The notes under the pieces were generated by a model that saw only the letters and a program-made list of their open reading frames with translations, was not told the origin of the DNA and did no database searches. Made by a program: the position numbers and the translations under genes. Positions 23,387 through 33,587 of a DNA stretch of 64,000 nt are shown here, one piece after another. This DNA is from Thinopyrum elongatum (lineage: Eukaryota; Streptophyta; Magnoliopsida; Poales; Poaceae). Numbering within the stretch: the first letter of the stretch is position 1; each line of letters opens with the position of its first letter. The stretch covers positions 323,003,114 through 323,067,113 of the forward strand of contig CM022302.1 in the NCBI GenBank assembly GCA_011799875.1, given 5' to 3'.

Positions 23387-23608
23387 TGGTGCATCATTTG
23401 GACCAACTCCGTCTTGGACAAAAGGTCTTGCATGGCAAGGGATACACTAGTGGAAATGTAAAAGACAGAAATTACACTCTGAAGCACAGATTATTACCGT
23501 ATAATATTTGTAGTCACTTTGAAGTGTGAGGGAGAAGCCATTATTGTTGTCAAGGTGACGATCATCGCACATTCCCCTAGTGTGGCAACAGTAGGGGCAC
23601 TCTTCCAT
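23387..23608 (-). pseudogene. CACTA second gene, 5' part (Cys-containing protein, unknown function)
   Basis: ATG at 23608 opens a frame (MEECPYCCHTRGMCDDRHLD) that reaches a TAG at 23447-23449 after 53 codons. It reads on in the same frame (CIPCHARPFVQDGVGPNDA) to the Gypsy insertion at 23391. Two CxxC-type pairs suggest metal binding. The start is chosen because the ~170 bp just upstream (23622-23790) match the leader of the TNP2 gene in the same element. The frame continues at 10156 beyond the Gypsy element. I do not recognise the family; it occupies the place of the accessory (TnpA/ORF2) gene of CACTA elements. Confidence 0.45.
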
Positions 23609-23621
23609 TTTGTGTTGCGTT

Positions 23622-23790
23622 CATATAATTAAAATCAGCATAAAAATCGGCATGAGCTTTGCTAAAAACTGGACATATATATTGAGTGCCAGAAATTTGA
23701 CGAAACGGAACTAAATCTACATTTCGCCAAAACATTGGCAACTCTATAGTCATTCCCTACAAAAATGAAACATAGCGCGAGACACTTGCC
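23622..23790 (-). repeat. Leader repeat A (upstream of CACTA second gene)
   Basis: It shares with 28126-28310, in the same orientation, the segments GGCATGA(G/C)CTTTGCTAAA, GAGTGCCAGAAATTTGAC and TTTCGCCAAAACATTGGCAA. Each copy lies just upstream of a start codon on the minus strand. Confidence 0.8.
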
Positions 23791-24029
23791 GAGAGCAACG
23801 TGTAATATCACATATATATGTAAAACAAGCACACACTAAAAAAGTCGATCAATTCACAATTATCACATATATATAAATATACATTAAACACATTTGCACA
23901 CATATAATACATTTCAACAATTCACATGTACACATAATGTGTGCATTTCATCACAATAATATGAACACTAGAACAAATCTACATGAAAATAAATTGGTAG
24001 AGGGAGGTCTTAATTATACCGTCCGGAAC

Positions 24030-24340
24030 AAGAGGGATGCCGGCGGAGGAGGCCGGACACGATGAGTTGTGCAGTGTAACGGCGGGGCGGGGGGGGGGGG
24101 AGGGGATGGGGTGGGCGGCGGTGGGACAGGTTGATGGCGGGGGGGCAAGGCGGGGTGGGGTGAGGGGCGGGGCGGGCGGCCGGTGGCACGATGGAGGGCA
24201 AGGCGGGTGAGAGGGCGGAGGGCAGGGCGGGGTGGGGAGAACGATGGCTGGTTGCAAGGTGGGGGCGACGGCGGAGGGTAGGGCTAGGGTGAGGGCGGCG
24301 GCGCGAGATGGGGGAGAAAGTGAAAACAAGGTCATTTTCA
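24030..24340. repeat. G-rich low-complexity tract inside the CACTA element
   Basis: The plus strand has repeated G-runs, including a run of about ten G near 24089 and many GGCGGGG and GGGTGGGG segments. A Pro-rich minus-strand frame through it is a composition artefact. The tract could form G-quadruplexes; it lies between the TNP2 gene and the second gene. Confidence 0.7.
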
Positions 24341-24695
24341 CTCTCAGGGGGTAATGAAGCCTAGCTGTTCATTGTTAGTGCTGGCACAGGTGACGTTGCC
24401 AACGCCAGCACTAGGTTTCTAAAATAGGGTCGACCACATATTCGTGGATGGCATTTTGAGCGACGACATGCATAATACAGATATTTACAATGACACAAAT
24501 TCTTCTCGTGGTTCAGAGTACATAAATATGATACAGTTAATTTAGGGTACGCGTACGTACGTACACGGTACACATAGCTAGAAAACTTGATACACAAATG
24601 AATCATGTAGTACGACGTCATTTGACAACCCTCTCAATGATGGTTTGGGTCTTCTTAATCTTGCTTGAGTACTTTCGGCCAGCGCTATGACTATT

Positions 24696-27600
24696 TCACA
24701 GGAAGGGACGTCCTGTCGCAGGCAAGGTAGTTCTGCTCCTTCTAGTGGTGTGGTCTTGCTCTTCATACATCTCCTCTTCTATTGGGTCCACGCCAAATTG
24801 ATCATTGTCATCCTCGTTGGTGACTCCATCCATCCCGACGATGCTCCTTTTGCCTCTCCGGACGACAACACGACTCGGCTTTGAAGGGTTAGTTAAATAG
24901 AAGCATTGTGCCACATCCTTAGCGAATACCCAAGGCTCATATTTGGCAGTGATTCCTTTCACTCTTTTTGCAATAGCAGGTTGTGCTTCGGACATAGACA
25001 TGGTAATGAAACCACGTTCTCCATGCTCGACGTTCTTTGCCCATCTGACCCTGAACAATGGCACCATGTAATCTTCGACGTACTCAAGTTCCCATATCTC
25101 TTCGATCATGCAGGAGTATCTATTACTCTCATTCTCGGTCAACTGCAGCATCGTCACACCTGAGTTCTGGTAATCACAGTTTTTGTCCTTTGCCTCAGTA
25201 TAGAATGTGTATCCATTTATATCATATGATTGGTATGTGGCGACAGTGCAAGCGGGGCCTACTGCTAATGCATAGATGAGATTTGCATTGGCTATACCAG
25301 TCGGAAGTGGTTTGTCCCGAATTCGCTCTTTGAACCAGGAAGCAAATTTGGAGATGTGCTCTCAAATGATCTGGGCCTCGGTCCTCTGCCTCCCTGCCAT
25401 TTCATGCTCTCTCCTTAAGGTCTCCTTGTGAGTTTGCAGCCAAGGACTGATTATATCTGCATGTTGTAACACTACTGTGTGTGCTCTTTCGAAGTCGTCT
25501 CGGTGGTTTTTTATATCCACATTTAAATCACGCTTCAGCTATGAGTGACCCACTCCTTCGAGCTTATCAGCATGTTTCTTTAAGGGCAAACCAAGAGATT
25601 GATCATCATTTATGACATTCTTGCAGAATGATATACACTTCTCGATTAGATAGGCCTGGACGATGCTTCCATCCGGACAGGCTTTGTTACGAACGTATCC
25701 CTTCACAGTTCCATTCATCCGTTCAAACAGGAACATGGTATGCAAGAATGTCGGTCCAAGGTCTTTCACCTCTATAGCAATATGAACTAGTAGATGGACC
25801 ATGACATCAAAGAATGATGGTGGGAAATATATCTTAAGTTCACATAGTATTGAAATGATCTCCTCTTTTAGTCGTGTCAGACGCCACACACTGGTCGACT
25901 TTCAAGACATAACGTCAAAAAAGTTGCATAAGTCAATGAGTGTGTTGCGGACGTGATCGTCCATTATCCCTCTGAGAGCTACCGGAAGTAATTGTGTCAT
26001 CATCACATGACAGTCATGCGACTTAATGTCGCTAAACCTTTCCTTTTTCGAGTCAAGATACCTGCGTATGAGTCCCGAGTATCCAGAAGGAAATTTCATG
26101 CCTTCGAGGCATTTGAAAACTTGAGAAAGCTCATCCTCGTCGAGAGTGAGGCAAGCTGGGGGGCAATAATCATCTTTGGTTTTGGACATAGTTTTGCCCT
26201 GGGCTGACTCGTTGGCTTTGGCTTTTTTTTCCTTCACCTTGCCCTTGGTTGTAATGGACGATGAGGGTTGAAGCTCTTCCCTAATACCAATATCTTTCAA
26301 GTCTTGTCTAGCCCTCGGACCATCTTTACTCTTTTCTGGCATTTCAAACAGTGTGCCAAGCAAACTCTCGCACACATTTTTTGTGATATGCATCATATCA
26401 AGAGAATGAGGCGTACTGAGTAGTTCCCAATACTCCAAGCCCCAGAAAACAGACTTCCTTTTCCATACTTTTAGCAGGGTTTTCTGAGACTTCTTTCTTT
26501 TCTTTCCTGCCTTAGGGCAATCTTTCCAATTCGTTAACATTTGCAAGATTTCTGCTCCAGGCCTCTTACGTGGTGGCCCTCGGCTCTCATCAGTGTTGTC
26601 AAACAGATCTCCACAAGTTCTCCACTCGTCATCTTTGTGAAGCCACCTTCTATGGCCCATGAACACTATTTTGCTACTGCCCTTTTTCGATAGCTGCCGA
26701 AAAGATGTGTCATCCATACATTTAACACAACCACAGTGTCCATGGCACACCTGTCGGGAAATATATCCATAACCCACATAGTCATGAATGGTCGTGAGCA
26801 ATGCTGCTCTCATGTGAAAATAATTTCCTGTGCTAGCATCCCTGCTGTTGACCCCTTCGGGCTTCCATAATATTTCTAACTCCTCCTTCAATAGCTCAAG
26901 ATATGTGTTGATATCATTGCCAGGTTGGGTTGGCCCTTGAATTAGCATAACCATGTGTATGTACTTTTATTTCATGCAAAGCCAGGGTGGGAGGTTGTAC
27001 AACCATACAAATACGGGCCATGTACTATGTGTGCTACTCTGGTTGCCAAATGGATTTAGTCCATCACTACTAACACCCAACCTAGGGTTTCTTGCTTCAA
27101 CTACGAATTCTGGTTCTAAATTGTCCAGTGCTTTCCACTGACAACCATCTGCGATATTTCTCAGAATCCCATCATTTTTAGACTTTCTTGTCTTGTGCCA
27201 ACTCATGTTCTTTGCTTCCTTCGGGTCAGCGAAATATCGCTGCAAGCAAGGAATCAATGGAAGGTACCATAAAACCTTTTGAGGTTCCTTCTTTCCAGGC
27301 TTGTATTGGGGTTCGTTGCAAGTTGGACACTCTGTTTTGTTCTCATGCTCATTCCTATATAAGATGCAATCATTTATGCATGCATGATATCTTACATGCG
27401 GCAAATCAAGCGGACACACGATCTTCTTCGCCTCATCTACACTACGAGGCAACAAATTCCCCTTTGGCAAAACTTTGTGTAAATATTCCAATGTAGCATC
27501 CAGACTTGCATTTGTACTCTTGAATCTTACCTTGATGTCCAGAAGTTTGAGCGTGACGTGCAGGCGGGTGTGCTCGGGATCGCAACCTTCATACAGTGGA

Positions 27601-28079
27601 GTTTTCGGGTCTGTTTCCAGTTGCGCCAACTTTAAAGCCTCTTTAATAGTGGCTCTCTCGGTTCTCGTCTTCTTCCTAAGTAGATCTTTGACATGAGGAT
27701 CTTGTAGCATTGTAGCCAATGACATATCCTGTGTGACAGTCTCATGATCCTCTTCATGTTCGGGTGGCATTTCATCATTTCCTCCTCCATGCGTATGTTC
27801 ATTGTTTCCTCCTTCTGGCGGCTCTTCTTCATTGCCAAAGTTTTTCGCATCATTGTTTCCTCCTTCATCATCGCTAACATCCTTCTCACCATGCATAGTC
27901 CATTGTGTATAACCTTCGACGAAACCGCGACGGAGCAAGTGCGCCAGCACGCTGCCATCGAACGGGTTGTGCAAAACTCCATTTTCGCATGTCGAACATG
28001 GACATAATATCTTCACTTCACCCTTTTGTATCATATTTGCCACCGCGAAATTGAGAAAGGCCTTCACACTCCGATCCAT
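24696..28079 (-). pseudogene. CACTA TNP2-type transposase
   Basis: A single reading frame of about 1127 codons starts at ATG 28079. The N-terminus has the transposase-associated domain (MDRSVKAFLNFA..CPCSTCENG). The TNP2 core follows (CINDCILYRNEHENKTECPTC near 27360; SSDGLNPFGN; PPWLCMK; GPTQPGNDINTYLELLKEEL; CHGHCGCVKCMDDTS; SLDMMHITKNVCESLLGTLF). Then comes a DUF4218-like segment (ALRGIMDDHVR.. LIDLCNFFDV; YFPPSFFDVMVHLLVH; ERMNGTVKGYVRNKACPDGSI). A DUF4216-like tail (FRVRWAKNVEHGERGF; AKDVAQCFYL) closes it at 24696. Stops interrupt it: TAA 26967-26969, TGA 25902-25904, TAG 25539-25541, TGA 25362-25364. The family binds CACTA ends and excises and inserts the element; this copy is dead. Confidence 0.9.
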
Positions 28080-28125
28080 ATTGAATCTTTCGATAGGCGG
28101 CGATCAACTAGCGCTGCAAAGGTAA

Positions 28126-28310
28126 AAGTACTAAAATAATTAGATATATTAGCAACGCCGGCATAAAAAAATTCGGCATGACCTTTGCTAAAGGGACATT
28201 ATGAGTGCCAGAAATTTGACAAAACGGAAATGAATCAATGTTTCGCCAAAACATTGGCAACTCTAGCTGTAGACATTCGTGCAAAATGAAACATCGATAT
28301 CGCACAACAC
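28126..28310 (-). repeat. Leader repeat B (upstream of TNP2 transposase)
   Basis: Homologous to 23622-23790. It lies about 50 bp upstream of the transposase ATG. A TTTGCAG acceptor-like site near 28115 suggests a leader intron in this copy. Confidence 0.75.
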
Positions 28311-28619
28311 AACAATAATTCACGAGCATTGTGCAATTTCTATAGCTAGCAACTAATGGCACACACGTACACATCCATCACACATATCCATCCATATGCG
28401 AATTCCTCGGATATATGCACATAAATTAACGAGAAGTTCGGTCTTTTTTACCTCATCAAACATGCTGGAGAGGGGGCCGGGGGGTGGCCGACCATTGGAG
28501 GTGCCATTAATGGAGTGTGGTGAAAATTTTAATGCAAGGTGTGTGTGTTTGAGTGGGTGGAGAAGAGAAGTAGCTAGCTTAATTAGCGAGTGAGAGTGTG
28601 TGAACTAGCTTAGATCTAG

Positions 28620-28730
28620 CTACCTACTTAAGAAATCAAGAGAAAATATTTGGTCTTTTTCTCAAGAAGAAGAGAAAAGAGAGAGAGGAGGAAGAGGAAA
28701 GAGGGAGGAAGAAGAAGAAAATATCTATAT
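28620..28730. repeat. Purine-rich (GAA/GAG) tract
   Basis: A simple A/G-rich stretch (AGAAGAGAAAAGAGAGAGAGG and similar) lies upstream of the TNP2 gene. Its complement is a C/T-rich leader as often seen near plant promoters. Confidence 0.6.
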
Positions 28731-28769
28731 GTGCTGCGACGTAATTACTGGCGTTGACATACTATGGAA

Positions 28770-29130
28770 CACCATTAGAAACTTTTATATCCCTGGCATT
28801 CAAGAAATGCCCACGCCAGTGTTATGTTGGCTAAAAATTTGATGGGCCCGCAAAATCTACTGCTGGCATCACTTACTAGGCTACGCCATAGATATTCTGA
28901 TTTGTACCGGCGTAGTGAACTTTTGCTACGCCAGCTCTAACTTGGGACTTGGCAGAATGTTGGAACCCACTTACAGGTGGCGTTCACTATTATTCATACG
29001 CCAGCAATAACTGCATACCTATGTCGTACGAAATAGACCAACGCCACTACTATTTAAAAAATAGTGCTAGCGTTCTTTCAAAATGGCACGCCACCAACGA
29101 ATGTTGTGGCTAGCACTTTTTCCACTAGTG
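28770..29130. repeat. CACTA subterminal repeat region, right
   Basis: Many copies of ACGCCAG, GGCGT(A/T)G and CTACGCCA occur here, for example near 28830, 28893, 28930, 28980, 29000 and 29042. They mirror the left subterminal region. Confidence 0.7.
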
Positions 29131-29133
29131 TCC

Positions 29134-29585
29134 CAACCTCCGATTGTGAGCCGCCGCCGCTCGATCTACGGCCACTTCAAGCCCCAGCCATCTCTGCGTA
29201 CTCCGTTGGCTTCGGGATGTCCCCTATATGCTTGTGGCACCTCCCCCATTGAGTTCCTCGACCTAGAGATACTCCCATGCGTACCCCATGCTCCGGCCGT
29301 CACCATCGAGCTCTGGCCCCTCCCTTCAGGACCATCCCGGCCTCTCGTACACCTCTATCGTATTCATGCGGATATCCTGGTGCAGATCCCGGCCACGAAA
29401 CCACTCTGCTGCAGCCCTCGCCAAGCACCGCTGGAGGCCGACCATGTGAGGCACTCCGGTGAGGTAGGAGAGAGTGTTTTTTTACTTTCTTTTGTTTTTT
29501 CTGGTGGGCCCCGCATGTAAGGAGAGAGTCTAGTTTTTGTTTTCTCTTTTTCCAGACAGGTCTCGCATATAAGAGAGAGAGTCGG
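29134..29585. other. MULE internal sequence, right arm (GC-rich)
   Basis: Continuous with 8600-9252 once the CACTA element is removed. An open frame on the plus strand (PPIVSRRRSIYGHF.. EFLDLEILPCVPHAP.. HLYRIHADILVQIPATKP) runs to a TAA at 29518-29520. No family is recognised. It may be a fragment of captured host coding DNA. Confidence 0.35.
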
Positions 29586-29589
29586 TTTA

Positions 29590-29790
29590 TGTTTATTTTT
29601 TTAACCAGGGGCAAAAATGTCCAAAATGGTGCTCCGTCGTGGTTAAACAACATTCACTAGACGGAGCCGTGACAGAAGGGCATTTGGACGACCTCAGTGG
29701 AAATACTATGGAAAAAACTGAGCAGGCACGAAAAGTAAGGGCAAAACCCGTGGGTAGGCACCAACTAGGGACAAAAATGCAATTGTCCCT
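29590..29790 (-). repeat. MULE right terminal inverted repeat
   Basis: Reverse complement of 8395-8583 with small differences. It is followed by the TSD copy AATAAATCA at 29791-29799. Confidence 0.85.
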
Positions 29791-29855
29791 AATAAATCAG
29801 CAAACATAATAGACAAAAAAAATATAATAACAATGCAAGAAACAAAGACAAAACT

Positions 29856-31311
29856 TCAACAATCCTTTGGAACAACATTCGCCTCCCCACCTGATTCAGC
29901 AACCTCATCTTCATCAGCATCAACACACGGACGCTTATGTTGACTCTTACATGGAACAAAACCTTTCCGTCTCCCAGATTGAACAACCCTCACAAAATTA
30001 CTAAGAACAAAGTCATCATCATCGGGCTCAGGCTCATCACCGACATGTGCTTGCTTCCGTTGCATATCCTCTGCACCAGCTTCAACAGTTCTCTTACCGA
30101 GGTTCTTTTCCATGCAAGCGACACGAGCACTACGCCGAGGAGTACCACCTTGCTCAGCAACAGAACTCAGACTCTTCTTCTGCAAAACATGCTGCTTGAC
30201 ATTACCAATTTTGCTACTCTTGGCAGCATCTGCAACCCTCCTCTACTTCTCTTTCTCCACATACTGCTTTGAATCACTTTCAAACCTCAACAACTTATTG
30301 CGTCTCTTTGATTCATAAGCATGAAGCTGCGCCGGGACCATCCACTCCTGCGTAACCTCCTCTATACCATCAACAGATTGTGAATGTGTTTCAGACAACA
30401 CGGGCCGCCTAAACCTCTGGTCAGAGCTCACACCAACGACACCCACTGCAAAATAATAGTCAAAGAAGTGAGTAACCGCCTCAAACTCAAGCACCCCAAT
30501 AGAAATATCAATCACCCCGTCGAAAATGAAGTATAACTATGGTCAATATGAAGTACGCAAATGAACAAAATGAAGTTCACTTATCCATATAATGCAGTGC
30601 ATCATACAAAAACATAATAAAGGAAAAAATCCTCGAAAAAAACTACTAAGTCCATGTTTGTTACCAAAAGTTGGGTGACTAAATTCACAAAGCCATCAGC
30701 AGTTTCTACAACATCAAATAAACAGCATATGCAACAAACAAAAGCATGCACATCAAAAATAGAAAGAATGTAAAATGAATAATAATGCAGTTCACAATTC
30801 AGACACATGATTATTTTGTAGTTTGTACAACATTAAATAAGCACTATATACAATAAAATGAAAATAGAAAGCAGACAAATGAATAATAATGCAGTTCACA
30901 ATACACACACATGAATGTAGTTTACAAGAAACACATTGATTCAAACAGTAACATACCAGAAGGAGGGCAACACTTATAGGTGAGGTTTCAATTGGTGAAA
31001 TCATTTCAATGCTTGCCTGACCTCGTTTATCTTTACCATCAGGACAACACAAGCCAATCGGCGAATCTTAAACAACATCATTAGGGCTAGTGCCAAAAAA
31101 ATTACCTAGTGGATTCAAAAATGCAGAAACATAATTAATAACTAGATAATCACAGCAAAAACAAGATACACCTTGTTGAGAAATAACACACAAAAATAGA
31201 ATCCACAGGATGACCAACACAACTAGACTATAGAGACAAAAAATAAATAAGGGGGAGGCATGTAGTACACATACCTTGATCTCCTCCGTCTGCTTTGCTT
31301 GCCGAAGACAT
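29856..31311 (-). pseudogene. Grass-amplified multi-exon gene family, N-terminal half (split gene, part 1)
   Basis: Exon 1 is 31311-31275 (MSSASKADGGDQ, donor GGTATGTG). Exon 2 is 31066-30957 (DSPIGLCCPDGKDKRGQAS..SPIETSPISV). Exon 3 is 30705-30665 (ETADGFVNLVTQL). Exon 4 starts at 30445 after TTTTGCAG (VSSDQRFRRPVLSETHSQS, then EEVTQEWMVPAQLHAYES) and runs to about 29856, ending in an acidic/basic stretch (DEPEPDDDDFV..RRKGFVPCKSQHKRP). An in-frame TAG at 30243-30245 interrupts exon 4. GT-AG borders fit. The downstream half lies at 8357-5498, beyond the MULE. The product is probably nuclear judging from the basic clusters (inference); its function is unknown. Confidence 0.62.
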
Positions 31312-31427
31312 AGCGTTTGCGTGGTGAGCAAGGATGGTGTCAAGAATACTAGCAACAAAAAATGAGGAAATCCGATGAAACCCTAGGTAAACCTTCCTCT
31401 GCCTGCAGAGCCGACGCGAGCACCGCC

Positions 31428-31438
31428 TTTAAATAGAG
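31428..31438 (-). promoter_or_regulatory. TATA box of the split gene
   Basis: On the minus strand CTATTTAAAGG lies about 120 bp upstream of the ATG at 31311. A TAGGGTTTCATCGG leader-like segment lies between. Confidence 0.6.
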
Positions 31439-31657
31439 AAGAAAATCGCATGCTTATGAAAATGAACTATATCAACAAAATGCAGCCGCTACGAGAATTG
31501 AACATAGATGGGGAATTTTCACCACTAAGCGGATGACAAGCGGACCACAACCGAGGGGATGAGCGGCGGCAATGGTGGGCGCGGAATAGAGGAATCTGGA
31601 CCAACGAACCGATTAAAGGGATACAGGGCACAGACGGATGCTGTGGAGGACGACGGT

Positions 31658-32547
31658 TGTCGGGGGACGACACCTATGGGATCCCGAGAGACCCCTTTAT
31701 GATTCGGCGGGGGGAGAGGTATACGCAAAGAGCAGAACCAGTGATCGATGCGGGAAGTTTTTACCCAGGTTTGGGCCGCTGATCAGCGTAAAACCCTACT
31801 CCTGCTTTGTGTTCTTATTGATGTTCTTGAGCCCAGCCTTCAGGAGCGCTCGCAATGAACAGTATGTTCAAAGAGCAGCTACGCATGCAGAATGGGCCAG
31901 AAGTTCTCCTCCTCTGTAGCAGTTGCCTTGGGCCTCCTTTTATATGCTCAAAGGGGTCTCCACAGTGGCAAAATGTACATACATTGAGGTGTAAAGTAGC
32001 TACAGGGTATCATACCTAACCCCTGACGGATTAGGACAAGCGCATTTAATGCACCGTGAGGTGTCCGTTTAGGTGTCCTCACTTTCTTGGGGATTGAAAG
32101 AGGGGCCATCCCAACAGCACCGCTTAAGCTCTCCTCCACTGGCGCGTTGCCACGCATCCAAAGAAGGACCCAGAATGTCAGGTTTTGTTACTGTGCCGAA
32201 GCGGTGGCACAGTGGCGGAATCTCACCAGGCGCCGATCCTTGCCGGGCACCAAACCTTGCCGGGCGCCAAGCCTTGCCGGGCGCCAGGGCTTGCTAGGAA
32301 CCAAGCCTTGCCGGGCGCCGAGCCTTGCCGGGCTCCACAGGCCATCCCGGCAAGGATCTTGCCGGGGAAGTTGGCCTTCGAATTCTAGCTTTGCTTATCT
32401 GCTGATCCTCAGATCTCTGACTTGATGATTTCCTTGATGGCTTGAATCGACCTCAAGCTGTTCCCGGCAAGCCTTGCCGCGAGGATGGCTACAACTGCCC
32501 GTGCACAAGTACAGGGTACTAGTGGCCCAATACTAAGTACACCGACA
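31658..32547 (-). mobile_element. Solo LTR of the Tat Gypsy family
   Basis: It runs TGTCGG..CCGACA over 890 bp and is clearly homologous along its length to the LTRs at 10157 and 22566. A perfect 5-bp TSD ACGGT flanks it (31653-31657 and 32548-32552). No internal sequence remains, so it arose by recombination between two LTRs. It is longer than the 821-bp LTRs mainly because a GCCAAGCCTTGCCGGGC-like unit is amplified at about 32235-32340. It sits upstream of the split gene's promoter. Confidence 0.93.
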
Positions 32548-33587
32548 ACGGTTGCCGAGGGCGACGATAGTTGCTACGCGCGATGGCGGTTTCATGGGGC
32601 CGGGGGGTTGCTCCAGGCGGTTCTGGAAGAGTGGGGAGAGCGGAGGAGAGGAAACACGTGAGAGGGATGCGTGGGAGGGGCACGAGGGAAGAGCTGCACA
32701 AACAGGCCGGCCCGTAACGGCCGACATTTTAAGAAAGAGCCCCCAGCCCATGAACAAATGCCAAAAAATGACAGCGGGCCAAAATAATAGAAGCTCACTT
32801 GCAGGGAAGAAGCAGTTCAGCTGTATACAATGGAAACACTTGTAGTTCACATATTTCATAAAATTTAAAGTAAAAGATGCACGAAACAAGATGCAGTTCG
32901 CTCCGCACGTAAATGACGCTCGGGTAAACACATGATGCAATACATAGTAAAAAAAATTCTGTTCCGCCGATAAAAACAGTCTGCACGTGGACATAGCGCT
33001 TCCAAAAAAAAGGCTTCCCACCCGCCCATGGACATAATCCTCTAAATAAATACCCGCAAAAGAAAAAATAAAGGGGGGGAGCCCCCCCCCCCGGGCCAAA
33101 AATTGCAGTTCATTCAGATAAATGATGCAGTCCACATTATTCAATAATGCAGTGCGGTCTTTTCTACAAAGAAGTGCGATTACATCTAAAATGCAGTTCG
33201 TCATCTGAATCAAGTTATTTATATGAACTACCACTTACCAAAAACATAAGCATCTGGATATATAGCGGTGGTGAACAATATTAATTTTTTTTTTTTTCAA
33301 AATGACATGAACACAAACCCACGATCACAGAAGACCACCACTCCGAGCGGTTGGATCACTAGAAAGCCACGATCACATACGCAACCAAACCCATGATCTG
33401 CAGAACCGCATCGTCAGGGAGATCGTGCAGTTCATCCTTTGCCGCCATCCCCCCTTAAATTCAGACCTCCGCCAGCACTTTCTCATCCACAACAACCAAA
33501 AATCGCCATTGCGCTGCCACCACTTCCCTCCCACTCATCGATCTCCACAAAAAGACCAAGTTCAAGGAGGAAGAAGTTCTCCAGCCG
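32548..33587. other. Region between two divergent gene relics; no gene seen
   Basis: It holds GC-rich sequence to about 32740, then AT-rich sequence with scattered TGCAGTTCA-type motifs (32810-33200), a G/C homopolymer pair near 33076-33094 and a T-run near 33285-33297. Sequence upstream of ATG 33588 is open in frame back to about 33480, so the exonuclease may start earlier. Confidence 0.5.

Larger units (their letters stand above)
9253..29130 (-). mobile_element. CACTA (En/Spm) transposon with nested Gypsy element
   Basis: The left end starts CACTAGTGTAGAAAAACC at 9253. The right end reads ..TTTTTCCACTAGTG to 29130, the inverted counterpart. A perfect 3-bp TSD TCC flanks it (9250-9252 and 29131-29133), the CACTA hallmark. 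Both ends carry dense subterminal copies of a TGGCGT(A/T)G / TACGCCA motif. It carries a TNP2-type transposase gene (28079 to 24696, minus) and a second minus-strand gene starting at 23608. That second gene is cut by a Gypsy element (10157-23386). Without the Gypsy insert the CACTA element is about 6.6 kb. Both genes carry stops, so this copy is defective. Confidence 0.9.
8395..29790. mobile_element. Mutator-like element (MULE) hosting a CACTA element
   Basis: The ends are long inverted repeats of roughly 190-200 bp. From the left: ACAATTGC, TTTTTGTC, CTAGTTGGT, CCTACCCAC, GGTTTTGCCCTTACTTTT, then TCACGGCTCCGTC and TTTTGGACATTT. The right end repeats this in reverse complement. The flanks carry a perfect 9-bp direct repeat AATAAATCA (8386-8394 and 29791-29799). 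Long TIRs plus a 9-bp TSD are the hallmark of the Mutator superfamily. Without the CACTA insertion the MULE is only about 1.5 kb and shows no transposase, so it is non-autonomous. It sits in an intron of the minus-strand split gene. The left terminus lacks two G residues present at the right one. Confidence 0.88.

Noticed and set aside
23979..24341. Pro-rich minus-strand ORF
   Set aside because: A by-product of the G-rich tract. All frames are open because of composition, and there is no similarity to a known protein.
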